The notes under the pieces are model-generated. The model was not told the DNA's origin. It saw only the letters and a program-made list of their open reading frames with translations, and searched no databases. DNA of 64,000 bases. It comes from Enterocloster clostridioformis (GTDB lineage: Bacteria; Bacillota; Clostridia; Lachnospirales; Lachnospiraceae). The stretch is taken from NCBI RefSeq assembly GCF_020297485.1, contig NZ_JAIWZC010000001.1, positions 1,054,001-1,118,000 on the forward strand. The letters are read 5' to 3'. Numbering within the stretch: position 1 is the stretch's first letter; every line of letters starts with the position of its first letter. Of this stretch, positions 51,530 through 61,104 are shown piece by piece. The position numbers were made by a program, and so were the translations under genes.

Positions 51530-52198
51530 TTATTGCGTGGAAAGCGACTGAATTGTGAAACGGTTCTTCTCATATGAAATCACCCCGTCCCTCTGCATCC
51601 TGGACAGCTCTGCCGACAGCGCGCTCCTGTCCACGGACAGATAGTCCGCCATCTGCTGGCGGTTAAAGGGCACTGTGATGGTACGGCTGCCCTGCTTTAC
51701 GGATTCCTGGGACAGGTACACCATGACCCTTTCCCGCAGGGACTTGGGGGTGATGATATCCATTTTTTTCGTAAGCATCAGGTTTTTCCCGGCCAGCACA
51801 TACATCAGGCTCCGTATCAGACGGTTGTGGAAATCGCAGCTGGATGAACAGGTGGTCAGGATACGGTTTACGTCCATAAACAGGATTCTGGAGCGTTCCG
51901 ATGCCTGCACATCCACCATCAGGGGTTCTCCCTTAAGACATGCGTACGTCTCCCCGAATATCTGTCCCCTGCCTATATTTTCTATGATTTTCCTGTTTCC
52001 CCACACATCGTCCTTAATGATGTTCACAGCCCCCTCCATCACCACCCCCAGACGGCCTGTCACATCCCCGGCCCTGTATATATAGGCCTCCTTTCCATAG
52101 GTCCTCTCTTCCGCCGAAAGGCATGTAAGCATGGCCTCTATCTCATGCTCCCTGATTCCGTGAAACAGCCTTGTTCCTGCCAGCAAATGAATATCCAT
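51530..52198 (-). CDS. Crp/Fnr-family regulator, probable regulator of hcp
   Basis: A 222-residue protein with a cyclic-nucleotide-binding-like domain (about residues 10-120, RAGDVTGRLGVVMEGAVNII and IENIGRGQIFGETYAC). A C-terminal winged helix follows (VPFNRQQMADYLSVDRSALSAELSRMQRDG near 168-200). Its cysteines (Cys25 in MLTCLS and a TTCSSSC cluster near 115) could serve sensing, but no Fnr-type cluster motif is evident. It is divergent from hcp, the arrangement known for HcpR-type regulators of nitrosative stress. Confidence 0.85.
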   Translation of the reverse strand: MDIHLLAGTRLFHGIREHEIEAMLTCLSAEERTYGKEAYIYRAGDVTGRLGVVMEGAVNIIKDDVWGNRKIIENIGRGQIFGETYACLKGEPLMVDVQASERSRILFMDVNRILTTCSSSCDFHNRLIRSLMYVLAGKNLMLTKKMDIITPKSLRERVMVYLSQESVKQGSRTITVPFNRQQMADYLSVDRSALSAELSRMQRDGVISYEKNRFTIQSLSTQ

Positions 52199-52214
52199 AT
52201 TTTTCTCCTTTAAT

Positions 52215-52228
52215 GTTGTTCCAACAAC
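52215..52228. promoter_or_regulatory. Palindrome GTTGTT-CC-AACAAC, probable Crp/Fnr-type operator
   Basis: Two 6-bp arms around two bases in the divergent gap. A further half-site-like TTGTTGTC follows at 52234-52241. The centre (52221.5) is at about -41.5 relative to the inferred hcp start, the classic class II activator position. It is also just downstream of the regulator gene's own start point, which would allow self-repression. Confidence 0.65.
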
Positions 52229-52256
52229 TTACTTGTTGTCAGAATTATATTATACT
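52229..52256 (+). promoter_or_regulatory. Weak -35 promoter of hcp, activator-dependent type
   Basis: Plus strand TTACTT - 16 bases - TATACT. The poor -35 and good -10 suit an activated promoter. Confidence 0.5.
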
Positions 52257-52272
52257 TTCCTCATACCGTCAA
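52244..52272 (-). promoter_or_regulatory. SigA-type promoter of the Crp/Fnr-family gene
   Basis: Minus strand TTGACG - 17 bases - TATAAT; it overlaps the divergent hcp promoter. Confidence 0.75.
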
Positions 52273-52334
52273 GGGCAGGCGGAACATACCGCCCGCCCAC
52301 TTATATATTTAAAGTATTTAAAGGAGGATACATC

Positions 52335-53930
52335 ATGGAACACAATATGTTTTGTTTTCAATGTGAACAGACCGCGGGATGCAGCGGATGTGTGGGAAAA
52401 GCAGGTGTATGCGGCAAGACAGCCGTCACTGCCGGGATTCAGGACAGACTCACAGGCGCCCTTATCGGCCTTGCCAGGGCGTCGGAAGGAAAGGACCGCT
52501 CCCCGGAAGCGGACCGCATTATCGTAAAGGGACTGTTTGCCACCCTTACCAATGTAAGCTTTGACGACAACGCCCTGAATGAGCTTCTCGAGGAAGCCGG
52601 GCGCTTAAAGGATTCCCTGTCCCCCATGTGCGGTTCCTGCACGGCAGACTGCGGCAGGACAGAGGATTTTGACATGAACAGGCTCTGGTCGGAGGACGAG
52701 GATATACGCTCCCTCAAATCCCTGATACTGTTCGGCATGAGAGGAATGGCAGCCTATGCGTACCACGCCATGGTGCTGGGCCATGAGGACAGGGGAGTCA
52801 TGGATTATTTCTATAAGGGGCTGTTTGCCGTTGGCTATGACGGCTATACGGTTCAGGACCTGCTTCCCATTGTCATGGAACTGGGCGCCGTGAACCTGGA
52901 CTGCATGGCGATGTTGGACAGGGCCAACCGCCAGGCCTTCGGCATCCCCTCCCCGGCACAGGTAAGTCTTACCGTGGAACCCGGTCCCTTCATCGTTATT
53001 TCAGGCCATGACCTGCACGACCTGAAGCTTCTGCTGGAACAGACCCGGGGAAAGGGAATCAACGTATACACCCACGGGGAAATGCTTCCCGCCCACGCTT
53101 ACCCGGAGCTCAGGAAATACAGCCATCTGAAGGGCAATTTCGGAACCGCGTGGCAGAACCAGCAGAAGGAATTCGCAGACCTTCCCGCCCCCGTGCTCTT
53201 TACCACCAACTGCCTGATGCCGCCCAAATCCTCTTACTCTGACCGGGTATTTACCACCGCCCTGGTGTCCTATCCCGGCATGGTCCATATTGACGGCCGC
53301 AAAGACTTCTCTCCTGTCATCCAAAAGGCCCTGGAGCTTGGCGGCTTTCGGGAGGAGATGACCCTCCCCGGAATCAACGGCGGAACAATGGTCACCACCG
53401 GCTTTGGGCGGGAAGCTGTCCTGGCTGCCGCGGGCACGGTGGCGGAGGCAGTCAGAACAAAGGAGCTGCGCCATATCTTTCTGGTAGGAGGCTGCGACGG
53501 AGCCCGTCCCGGCAGGAATTACTACACGGACTTTGTGAAGCAGACGCCTGAGGACACCCTCATTCTGACCCTGGCCTGCGGCAAATACCGGTTTAACGAC
53601 CTGGAGCTTGGATCCCTGGCCGGCATTCCCCGCCTTCTGGACATGGGCCAGTGCAACGATGCGTTTGGCGCCATCCAGGTGGCCATAGCCCTGGCCGAAG
53701 CATTCGGCTGCTCAGTCAATGACCTTCCCCTCACCCTGGTTCTGTCCTGGTATGAGCAGAAGGCGGTCTGTATCCTTTTAAGCCTGCTGCACCTGGGCAT
53801 TAAGAATATCTATCTTGGCCCCACCCTTCCCGCCTTCCTCTCTCCGGCCATACTGGGATATCTGGTGGAACAGTTTGAAATCCATCCCATCTCCACGCCT
53901 GAAAAGGATTTGGCTATGATATTAGCCTGA
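52335..53930 (+). CDS. hcp: Hydroxylamine reductase (hybrid-cluster protein Hcp)
   Basis: Cytoplasmic Fe-S protein that reduces hydroxylamine and acts as NO reductase in anaerobes. The N-terminal cluster ligands are C7, C10, C16/C19 and C26 (CFQCEQTAGCSGC). Hybrid-cluster ligand motifs follow: LYTHGEMLPAHAYPEL, FTTNCLMPP, VGGCDGARPGRNYY and CGKYRFNDLELG. 531 residues is full length. The ATG at 52335 has AAAGGAGG seven bases upstream. Control by the divergent Crp/Fnr protein is inferred from the operator. Confidence 0.96.
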   Translation: MEHNMFCFQCEQTAGCSGCVGKAGVCGKTAVTAGIQDRLTGALIGLARASEGKDRSPEADRIIVKGLFATLTNVSFDDNALNELLEEAGRLKDSLSPMCGSCTADCGRTEDFDMNRLWSEDEDIRSLKSLILFGMRGMAAYAYHAMVLGHEDRGVMDYFYKGLFAVGYDGYTVQDLLPIVMELGAVNLDCMAMLDRANRQAFGIPSPAQVSLTVEPGPFIVISGHDLHDLKLLLEQTRGKGINVYTHGEMLPAHAYPELRKYSHLKGNFGTAWQNQQKEFADLPAPVLFTTNCLMPPKSSYSDRVFTTALVSYPGMVHIDGRKDFSPVIQKALELGGFREEMTLPGINGGTMVTTGFGREAVLAAAGTVAEAVRTKELRHIFLVGGCDGARPGRNYYTDFVKQTPEDTLILTLACGKYRFNDLELGSLAGIPRLLDMGQCNDAFGAIQVAIALAEAFGCSVNDLPLTLVLSWYEQKAVCILLSLLHLGIKNIYLGPTLPAFLSPAILGYLVEQFEIHPISTPEKDLAMILA

Positions 53931-53947
53931 AAGCCTGACCGTGAAAA

Positions 53948-53980
53948 GAGACCTGTACGCCGCGCCGGCATACAGGTCCC
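53948..53980. terminator. Bidirectional terminator between hcp and yaaA
   Basis: GACCTGTACGCCG and CGGCATACAGGTC form a strong stem between the converging genes. T-runs are weak on both sides. Confidence 0.65.
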
Positions 53981-53984
53981 TGCT

Positions 53985-54755
53985 TTACTGCTCTCTGAAT
54001 TTGATAAACACGTATTCCTTATCCCCGGATTTCTCCTGGCAGTAGCCATATCCCAGACGGTCAAACTCCTTAAGCCCCTCCGCGTCCCGGACGCCCCGCT
54101 CCGCCATGAACCGGACCATCTCCCCTCTGGCCATCTTGGCCTCGGTGGCTTTCACCTTTACCTTAAAACCGCCCTTTCCGTCCTCTGAAAGGGTGCCGAA
54201 CACACAGGTCACATAGTCAATATGGGCTTCCAGATACGGCTCCACCGCCCTGCTGTATTCTTTTGAGGCCAGATTCACAATCAATGTCTCATCTGCGGCC
54301 AGTTCCCGGCAGATGGAGCTTCCCCAGTAGTCATAAAGGCTTTTGATACCTGACGGCAGCTCCACCTTTGCCTGCATCTCCAGGCGGTACGGCACAATGC
54401 CGTCTAGCGGCTTAAGGATACCGTAAAACCCGGACAGGATGCGCAGGTGCTCCTGCACATAATCCCACTGTCCCTGCTCAAACACCCCCGGAGCCATGTA
54501 CTGATACTGGATTCCCTCGTAGGATAAGAGGGCCGGTGTCAGGCGCCTTTCAAGGTCCATGTCCTGAAAGCGCCCGTAATTAAGCCGGGCTATGGTTTCA
54601 TTGCACTGCCACAGCTTTCTGGCCTGTTCTAAATCCAGGCCCTGTATGTATTTCTTCAGTTCTTCTGCCCTGGAAAGGAAACAGGGAAGATTCGCCCATT
54701 CCAGCTCGTCTTCCCTGATATTCATTTTCTTGGCAGGTGATATGATTATCTTCAT
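53985..54755 (-). CDS. yaaA: Peroxide stress protein YaaA (DUF328)
   Basis: YaaA lowers free iron and DNA damage during peroxide stress; the protein is a DNA-binding DUF328 member. It opens MKIIISPAKKM and shows GFYGILKPLDGIVPYRLEM, YDYWGS and NLASKEYSRAV, all family blocks. 256 aa is normal. It is last in the proB-DUF896-proA-lepB-yaaA run, 24 bases behind lepB. No dedicated promoter was seen. Confidence 0.93.
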   Translation of the reverse strand: MKIIISPAKKMNIREDELEWANLPCFLSRAEELKKYIQGLDLEQARKLWQCNETIARLNYGRFQDMDLERRLTPALLSYEGIQYQYMAPGVFEQGQWDYVQEHLRILSGFYGILKPLDGIVPYRLEMQAKVELPSGIKSLYDYWGSSICRELAADETLIVNLASKEYSRAVEPYLEAHIDYVTCVFGTLSEDGKGGFKVKVKATEAKMARGEMVRFMAERGVRDAEGLKEFDRLGYGYCQEKSGDKEYVFIKFREQ

Positions 54756-54779
54756 CCTGTCTCTTACTCCACTTTTCTC

Positions 54780-55361
54780 TTACTCCACTTTCTCTATCTT
54801 TGGAAAATACGTAAACAGCACCTTGGCTATAATCTTGTCCTTCTCCACGAACCGGTTCTTCCAGAACCGGGCATCCAGGGAATTGTTCCTGTTGTCACCC
54901 ATCATGAAGTAACATCCCTCCGGCACGGTATAGGGACCATAGGATCCTTCCATTGGTTCCGGAAGGTAAGGCTCGTCAAGGGGCGTATCTGAATCATTGA
55001 TATAGACTTTTCCGTCCACCACATTCACAGTCTCGCCGGGAAGCCCTATGACACGCTTCACGTAGTAGATTTTTCCCGTGGGATCGTCCGGGAAATGGAA
55101 AATCACCACGTCTCCCCTCTCAGGGTCGCTGGTCAGATAGGCCAGTCTGGAACCGATGACGCGGCTCTTGGACATGATGGTGTTCTCCATGGAGCCGGTT
55201 GGCACACGGCTGTTGGCTATGATAAAGTTGTTAAGGACCAGGGCGATGATAACCGCTGCCACGATAATCTGTATCCAGCTGATAATCTCCTTTTTCCAGC
55301 TGAAGGGTTCTTCCTCCTGCTGTTTCCTGCTCCTTTTCCTGCTGCTTTCCTCTTCAAGCAT
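54780..55361 (-). CDS. lepB: Signal peptidase I (second of two)
   Basis: A paralogue of the protein at 34290-34841. It has a charged cytoplasmic head (EEESSRKRSRKQQEEE), a membrane span at residues 27-47, catalytic Ser57 (PTGSMENT) and Lys102 (VKRVIGLPG), and the box E motif GDNRNNSLDARFW. 193 residues. The ATG at 55361 follows GAGGAA; the longer frame reaching 55442 would overlap the proA stop and is less likely. Two type I peptidases suggest divided or conditional roles. Confidence 0.92.
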   Translation of the reverse strand: MLEEESSRKRSRKQQEEEPFSWKKEIISWIQIIVAAVIIALVLNNFIIANSRVPTGSMENTIMSKSRVIGSRLAYLTSDPERGDVVIFHFPDDPTGKIYYVKRVIGLPGETVNVVDGKVYINDSDTPLDEPYLPEPMEGSYGPYTVPEGCYFMMGDNRNNSLDARFWKNRFVEKDKIIAKVLFTYFPKIEKVE

Positions 55362-55441
55362 ATATATTTCCTCTTTTCCTGCATTCTGTCTGACGAAGCC
55401 GGGAACAAATTTAAAATGTCCCGGCCCGTCTGTAGCTGTCA

Positions 55442-56683
55442 TCAGCGGATCTGCCCATCTCCGTAAATAATATACTTGGTGGTGGTCAGTTCCTTAAGGC
55501 CCATGGGGCCTCTGGCGTGAAGCTTCTGGGTGCTGATGCCGATTTCCGCTCCGAAACCGAATTCCTCACCATCTGTAAAGCGGGTGGAAGCGTTGACGTA
55601 GACAGCCGCGGCGTCCACCTCGTTTAAAAACCTTTGGGCGTTAAAATAATCAGAGGTCACAATGGTTTCCGAGTGGCCTGTATTGTAGGTGTTGATATGG
55701 CGGATGGCCTCATCCACCGAGTCCACCAGCTTTAAGGACAGGATATAATCCAGGTACTCCCTGCCCCAGTCCTCCTCCGTGGCCCGGACAAAGGACGGCT
55801 CAATGGCACAGGCGTCCTCGTCTCCCCGAATCTCCACCTGCTTCTCCTCCAGCTTCTTCCTGAGAAGGGGCAGGAATTCCTCCGCAATGCTCCTGTGCAC
55901 CAGAAGGGACTCGCATGCATTGCACACGCCGATTCTCTGGGTCTTGGCATTGAAAATAATATCCAGGGCCATATTCTGATCCGCGGAAGCATCCACATAC
56001 ACATGGCAGTTGCCGGTGCCCGTCTCTATGACGGGGATGGTGCTGTTCTCCACCACGGTCTTTATGAGTCCTGCCCCTCCCCTGGGGATGAGCACGTCAA
56101 TATACCTGTTCAGGCGCATCAGCTCCCTGGTGGTATCCCTGCTGGTATCCTCAATCATCTGGACCGAGTCCTCGGGCAGGCCGGCGCTTGAGAGTCCTGC
56201 GCGCAGGCACCGGGTGATGGCCATGTTGGAGTGAAGGGCGTCGCTTCCGCCCTTTAAGATAACCGCATTGCCTGATTTGAAGCAAAGGCCGAAGGCGTCT
56301 GCCGTCACATTGGGGCGGGCCTCATAAATCATGCCGATAACCCCCAGAGGCACACGCTTCCGCCCAATCTGAAGGCCGTTGGGGCGGAGCTTCATGGACA
56401 GCACCTCCCCCACGGGGTCCTCCAGGGCAGCCACCTGCAGCAGGCCGTCCGCCATGGCCTGAACCCTGGCCGGCGTCAGCTTAAGACGGTCCAGCAGTCC
56501 CTGGCTCATGCCGTCGGATCTGGCCTTCTCATAATCCCTGGAATTGGCCTCCAGGATTTCCTCCTCACCTTCCAGCAAAGCCCTGGCCGCTTCCTCCAGT
56601 CCCATATTCTTCTCTCTGGATCCCAGGGTACCCAGTACTCGCGATACTTCTTTGGCACGGCTGCCTATTTCATTCAATGTCAT
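55442..56683 (-). CDS. proA: Gamma-glutamyl phosphate reductase
   Basis: NADPH-dependent second step of proline synthesis. Aldehyde-dehydrogenase fold with the catalytic Cys in [12 protein letters not shown] near residue 250, plus [19 protein letters not shown] and the C-terminal [16 protein letters not shown]. 413 residues from the ATG at 56683; of three nearby ATGs this one has GGGGAG at the best distance. Together with proB, it supplies proline from glutamate. Confidence 0.96.
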   Translation of the reverse strand: MTLNEIGSRAKEVSRVLGTLGSREKNMGLEEAARALLEGEEEILEANSRDYEKARSDGMSQGLLDRLKLTPARVQAMADGLLQVAALEDPVGEVLSMKLRPNGLQIGRKRVPLGVIGMIYEARPNVTADAFGLCFKSGNAVILKGGSDALHSNMAITRCLRAGLSSAGLPEDSVQMIEDTSRDTTRELMRLNRYIDVLIPRGGAGLIKTVVENSTIPVIETGTGNCHVYVDASADQNMALDIIFNAKTQRIGVCNACESLLVHRSIAEEFLPLLRKKLEEKQVEIRGDEDACAIEPSFVRATEEDWGREYLDYILSLKLVDSVDEAIRHINTYNTGHSETIVTSDYFNAQRFLNEVDAAAVYVNASTRFTDGEEFGFGAEIGISTQKLHARGPMGLKELTTTKYIIYGDGQIR

Positions 56684-56706
56684 CATAATCTCCCCTTCAC
56701 AATGCA

Positions 56707-56928
56707 TCAGACTTCCCTGATTCCGCCATGTTTCTTTCCCAAATCCGTGATGGAGCCGTCCGGCTCCTTGATGGATATATTGTTCAGGTTATTGCGGAGG
56801 CTTCCCCGAATCGCTGCAACGTACTCCTGGCGCAGCCGGGCCTGTTCCTCCTTCTCCTCCTCTGTCAGTCCCACTGCCTGGGACTTGTGATACAGTTCGT
56901 TGATGCGGTCAATCCTTGACGCGTCCAT
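56707..56928 (-). CDS. DUF896 (YnzC/YneQ-type) small protein
   Basis: A 73-residue protein with the DUF896 pattern: [20 protein letters not shown], then [20 protein letters not shown]. Two helices form a hairpin in known structures. In Bacillus one member (YnzC) is linked to the SOS operon, but the function is unclear. AGAGGTGA precedes the ATG. It lies between proB and proA, an unusual place for it. Confidence 0.92.
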   Translation of the reverse strand: MDASRIDRINELYHKSQAVGLTEEEKEEQARLRQEYVAAIRGSLRNNLNNISIKEPDGSITDLGKKHGGIREV

Positions 56929-56972
56929 ACATTCACCTCTTTCAGGACCTGGCGCCCGGCCGGGCGCCTTCC

Positions 56973-57836
56973 CTAGTATTCATTATTCAGATAATGCATC
57001 AGGTCAAAATCCAGATTGGTATGGGCCAGGAACAGGGTTCCCTTTTCCTTGCCTGACATGATGTCCAGTATGACATCCACCTGGTCTCCGTTGGCTATGA
57101 CCATATCGGCTCCGCTGTCCGTGGCAATCCGGGCCGCGGCCAGCTTGGCTGACATTCCGCCGGTACCCACGTCACTGCCCGACGTATCCTTGCCCATACG
57201 CAGGAATTCAGGCGTAATTTCAGGCACCAGGCTGATAAATCCGGCCTCCGGGTTCTCCCTGGGGTCATCCGTATAAAGGCCGTCTATGTCAGACAGCAGA
57301 ATGAGCAGATCTGCTCCGATCAGGGCCGCCACAATGGCTGACAGCCGGTCATTATCACCGAAGCTGTCCACATACGGAATCTCTGAGGTGGATACCGTAT
57401 CGTTTTCATTGACAATGGGTATGGTTCCCAGGTTTAGCAGCTCGTCAAAGGTATTCTGGGCATTGTACCTGGAAGAATCATTGACCATGGTGTCCTTTGT
57501 GAGAAGGACCTGGGCAGCTGTCTGGTTGTATTCCGCAAACAGCTTCTGGTAGACCATCATGAGCCTGGCCTGGCCCACAGCCGCAAAGGCCTGCTTCTCA
57601 GCAAGGGTGTCCGGCTTCCTGTGATGGCCCAGGGCCTGCCGCCCTGCCGCAATGGCCCCGGAGGACACCAGAACCACGTCCTTTCCCTGTCCCCGCAGGT
57701 CACTGATAACCCGCACCAGCTTTTCTATCTTCATCAGGTTCACTTCCCCTGTCTCCACATGGGTAAGGGAAGACGAACCAATTTTAATCACAATCCTCTG
57801 CTTATCCGCAAGATTCTGACGTTCCTGGGTTCCCAT
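56973..57836 (-). CDS. proB: Glutamate 5-kinase, short form without PUA domain
   Basis: First step of proline synthesis, forming gamma-glutamyl phosphate. The amino-acid-kinase fold shows VIKIGSSSLTH near the start, VSSGAIAAGRQALG, NENDTVST and DIDGLYTDDPR, with GTGGMSAKLAAARIA. At 287 residues it lacks the C-terminal PUA domain (about 80 residues) of the E. coli type; such short forms are known. AAGGAG precedes the ATG. It has its own promoter. Confidence 0.96.
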   Translation of the reverse strand: MGTQERQNLADKQRIVIKIGSSSLTHVETGEVNLMKIEKLVRVISDLRGQGKDVVLVSSGAIAAGRQALGHHRKPDTLAEKQAFAAVGQARLMMVYQKLFAEYNQTAAQVLLTKDTMVNDSSRYNAQNTFDELLNLGTIPIVNENDTVSTSEIPYVDSFGDNDRLSAIVAALIGADLLILLSDIDGLYTDDPRENPEAGFISLVPEITPEFLRMGKDTSGSDVGTGGMSAKLAAARIATDSGADMVIANGDQVDVILDIMSGKEKGTLFLAHTNLDFDLMHYLNNEY

Positions 57837-57872
57837 GATATACTCCTTTATCTCATCAAACGATTCCTGTTT

Positions 57873-57901
57873 ATCTTACACCAATTTACAGGTCACGTCA
57901 A
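57873..57901 (-). promoter_or_regulatory. SigA-type promoter of the pro operon
   Basis: Minus strand TTGACG - 17 bases - TAAGAT, 36 bases before the proB ATG. Confidence 0.7.
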
Positions 57902-57937
57902 TTTCTATGTTGTAAATGTTCCTCCCCCGGCCATGCT

Positions 57938-59626
57938 CTAAGAAGGGCTTAAGGGGCTGTACCTGCGGATAATTTCCTCTGCTGTCTTGATTCCGTCCAT
58001 GGCCGCCGAGGTGATTCCGCCTGCATAGCCCGCGCCCTCACCACAGGGAAAGATTCCCTTCACAGGGCTTTCCATTCCCTGGTCCCGGGGAATACGGACA
58101 GGGGATGAGGTACGGCTCTCAATGCCGGCCAGGATGGCATCCGGCCGGTCAAAGCCGCGAATCATGGTTCCAAATCCTTCCATTCCTTCCATGAAAGCCC
58201 GGGACAATGGTTCCGGAAACAGCTCCCTGAGATTGGCAAAGGCATACCCGCCCTGGAAGGCGGGATTTACACCGCCAAAGCCGTCTGAAACCCGGCCTGC
58301 CTTAAAATCCCCGTAGAGCTGCACCGGTATGCTTCCCTTTCCCAGGCAGAAGGCAGCCTCCTCCAGACGCCTCTGAAACCGGATTCCTGCCATGGCGTCC
58401 CCCGGCGCTTCGCAGCCCCGCTCCGTCCCTGACTCTGCCTCCATCCCGGACTCTGCCTCTATCCCGCCGAAATCTTCCGGCGTGACCGTGACAATAATGG
58501 CGCTGTTGGCATTTTCCCCCGCCCTGTCATGATAGCTCATGCCGTTGACCGCCAGGCGGCCCGGCTCAGAGGACGCATTGACCACATAGCCTCCGGGGCA
58601 CATGCAGAAGGAATAGACTCCTCTTTCGTCAGAGGACTTCCATGTAAGCTTGTAGCTGGCCGGCCCCAATTCCCCGCATTCCTTTATGCCGTACTGGCTC
58701 TCATTAATCAGCGTCTGGGGATGCTGTACCCTCAGTCCCACCGCAAATGCCTTTGGCTCCATGGGGATCCCCCTGGCCAGCAGGGTCTCAAAGGTATCCC
58801 TGGCGCTGTGCCCGATGGCCAGGACCACCGTCTCAGCAGCAAGAACCTGGCTGCCGTTGATAACAAGGGCTTTTATACGCCTGGATTCCCCCTGTTCCCC
58901 GTCCGTCACAAAATCCGTGACCTGGCTCAGGAAGCGGACCTCTCCGCCCAGATTTTCAATCTCCGTTCGTATGGATTTGACAATGCGGCTTAATACATCG
59001 GTTCCGATGTGGGGTTTATTCACATACAGGATAGACGGGTCCCCGCCGAACTCTGTCAGTATACGAAGCACTTCCCGGTTTCTTCCAGACGTATCCTTTA
59101 CAAGGGTATTAAGCTTTCCGTCGGAAAATGTTCCTGCTCCGCCCTCCCCGAACTGCACATTGGAGGACGGGTTAAGCTGCCCTGTTTCCCAGAACCGGGC
59201 TACCCGGTCTGTCCTTGCGTCCACGTCCTCCCCGCGTTCCAGGAGTATGGGCATGTACCCCTTTCTGGCCAGCATAAGGCCGCAGAACAGCCCTGCCGGG
59301 CCGGTACCGATAATGACGGGACGGCTGGCCATAAGATTGGTCCCCGGCTCAGGAAGCCGGTAGGGTGTTTTCTTGCGGACCGACACATTCCGGTCCTTCA
59401 GCCTGCGCACCAGCTTTTCCTCCTTCTGGAGTCCGGCCTGCCTGATTCCTATGTCCACCACATAACTGTACCATATATCCGGCTTTTTTCTGGCGTCCAC
59501 AGACTGCTTGACGATGGTAAGCTTCTCTATCTCTCCGGACGGAACACGCAGCACCCTGGCAGCCTTCTCCAAAAGTCCAGCCCTGTCGTGTCCCAGCGGC
59601 ATCTTTAACTGATTGATACGAATCAT
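57938..59626 (-). CDS. Uncharacterised FAD-dependent dehydrogenase (COG2509 type)
   Basis: A 562-residue flavoprotein. It has an N-terminal ~95-residue domain (MIRINQLKMPLGHD...), a dinucleotide motif VIIGTGPAGLFCGLMLARKG near residue 108, and the family motifs GEGGAGTFSDGKL near 158 and GEGAGYAGGITSAAMDG at the C-terminus. An insert near residue 395 (EAESGMEAESGTE) is a short internal repeat and probably a surface loop. Substrate unknown. Its ATG overlaps the stop of the next flavoprotein gene upstream. Confidence 0.9.
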   Translation of the reverse strand: MIRINQLKMPLGHDRAGLLEKAARVLRVPSGEIEKLTIVKQSVDARKKPDIWYSYVVDIGIRQAGLQKEEKLVRRLKDRNVSVRKKTPYRLPEPGTNLMASRPVIIGTGPAGLFCGLMLARKGYMPILLERGEDVDARTDRVARFWETGQLNPSSNVQFGEGGAGTFSDGKLNTLVKDTSGRNREVLRILTEFGGDPSILYVNKPHIGTDVLSRIVKSIRTEIENLGGEVRFLSQVTDFVTDGEQGESRRIKALVINGSQVLAAETVVLAIGHSARDTFETLLARGIPMEPKAFAVGLRVQHPQTLINESQYGIKECGELGPASYKLTWKSSDERGVYSFCMCPGGYVVNASSEPGRLAVNGMSYHDRAGENANSAIIVTVTPEDFGGIEAESGMEAESGTERGCEAPGDAMAGIRFQRRLEEAAFCLGKGSIPVQLYGDFKAGRVSDGFGGVNPAFQGGYAFANLRELFPEPLSRAFMEGMEGFGTMIRGFDRPDAILAGIESRTSSPVRIPRDQGMESPVKGIFPCGEGAGYAGGITSAAMDGIKTAEEIIRRYSPLSPS

Positions 59627-60948
59627 TTTCTGTTCCTCTTTCCCCCTGGGGCAGGGCCATATGCTCCATGTGCCTCCGCCCTGTTTCTGTCCGCCTCATG
59701 TGTCTCCGCAAAATATCCTCCCGCCGCATGTACCCCCGCTATCATACCGCTGGACCAGGCAAACTGCAGGTTGTATCCGCCGCAGATTCCATCCACATCC
59801 AGCAGTTCTCCCGCCAGATACAGGTTGGCGTGAATCCCGGATTCCATGGTGGCGGCATCCACTTCCCTGGTATCCACGCCGCCGCAGCACACCTGGGCAT
59901 TGGCAAATGGATTCACTGACATGACAATGGCTTCGTAGGACTTCATCTGTCCCAGAAGCAGCTTCAGCTGTTTGGGTGACAAATCTCCCGCTTTCTGGGA
60001 CGGTTTGATGCCTGCCAGCTTAATGAACACCAGGGCCAGCTTCTTGTTCAGCAGACCTGTAAACAGCTCCTCCGCCGTCTTATGGCCCAGAAGGGACGCA
60101 CGCTTTTTAAGCAGGTCAAATGCCTCGCTGTCATCCCAGGACGGCATGAAATCCACCAGAGCGGTGACCCTCTTCCCCTGGTCCAGGGCCCTGGCAGCAA
60201 ACCGGCTGACCTGGAATACCGGGATACCCGACAGGCCGTAGTCTGTCAGCTGCAGCTCTCCCCTGTCCCGGGCCAGCAGTTCACCGGCCGCCATGAGCTT
60301 TACCCCGGCCTCCGTACGGATACCCGCCATCTGCCGGTACATGCTTCCCTGGCACCGCAGCTGAACCAGGGCGGGAAGCGGTTTGATTATCCGGTGTCCC
60401 AGCCTTCTTGCCAGCTCATATCCGCTTCCGTCCGAACCGGTGGACGGGGCAGCCTTGGAACCGGCTGCCAGAATAACCGCTTCCGCATCCAGTATGCCCT
60501 GGTCCGTGTACACTTTATAGCGGACGCCGCCTCCGCCGACCGCCGGCTCTATCTTCTCCACACGGCACGAAAGCAACACCGCCACGCCCAAACGCTCCAC
60601 CTCACTGCGGAGCACGTCCAGCACGGCTGACGCCTGGTCCGAATTGGGATAGATATATCCGTTTCTGTCCTTTGGCTCTATTCCAAGACCTTTAAAAAAG
60701 GCCAGGGTCTCATCCACCCCAAAGCCCCGGATAACTTCCATGGGAAACCCCTTCTGGCCGCAGCGGTAACAATCCTCCTCCATCCTCAGATTGGTCAGGT
60801 TGCACCTGCCGTTGCCCGTGGACAGGATTTTCTTTCCCACCCGGTCCATGTGCTCCACAATGGTCACATGAGCCCCGTTCCTGGCCCCGCCAATGGCCGC
60901 AGTCAGTCCCGAGGCCCCGCCTCCTATGATGACGATTCGTTTTCTCAT
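59623..60948 (-). CDS. HI0933/YhiN-type FAD-dependent oxidoreductase
   Basis: A 441-residue flavoprotein of the BaiN/YhiN family. The Rossmann motif IIGGGASGLTAAIGGARNG is near residue 6, KKILSTGNGRCNLTN near 40, and the C-terminal VDTREVDAATMESGIHANLYLAGELLDVDGICGG block is intact. One family member (BaiN) acts in bile acid dehydroxylation, but most have no known role. The start at 60948 suits the family; AAGGAG is 13 bases away, rather far. It is coupled to the second flavoprotein downstream. Confidence 0.9.
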   Translation of the reverse strand: MRKRIVIIGGGASGLTAAIGGARNGAHVTIVEHMDRVGKKILSTGNGRCNLTNLRMEEDCYRCGQKGFPMEVIRGFGVDETLAFFKGLGIEPKDRNGYIYPNSDQASAVLDVLRSEVERLGVAVLLSCRVEKIEPAVGGGGVRYKVYTDQGILDAEAVILAAGSKAAPSTGSDGSGYELARRLGHRIIKPLPALVQLRCQGSMYRQMAGIRTEAGVKLMAAGELLARDRGELQLTDYGLSGIPVFQVSRFAARALDQGKRVTALVDFMPSWDDSEAFDLLKKRASLLGHKTAEELFTGLLNKKLALVFIKLAGIKPSQKAGDLSPKQLKLLLGQMKSYEAIVMSVNPFANAQVCCGGVDTREVDAATMESGIHANLYLAGELLDVDGICGGYNLQFAWSSGMIAGVHAAGGYFAETHEADRNRAEAHGAYGPAPGGKRNRK

Positions 60949-61000
60949 GATTGATCCAAAGCTCCTTATCCTGCTCTTAATGCGCTTAAGTTTACACCCC

Positions 61001-61029
61001 ATTTTATATGTTTTTCTGTCACATTTCAA
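61001..61029 (-). promoter_or_regulatory. SigA-type promoter of the flavoprotein pair
   Basis: Minus strand TTGAAA - 17 bases - TAAAAT, about 50 bases before the HI0933-type gene. Confidence 0.65.
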
Positions 61030-61104
61030 CTGTTTCCTGTTATTTACGGCGCCATTTGCGGAACCAGACCGCCCAAACAGTTGTCTAAAATCCTGGTTTT
61101 CGCA

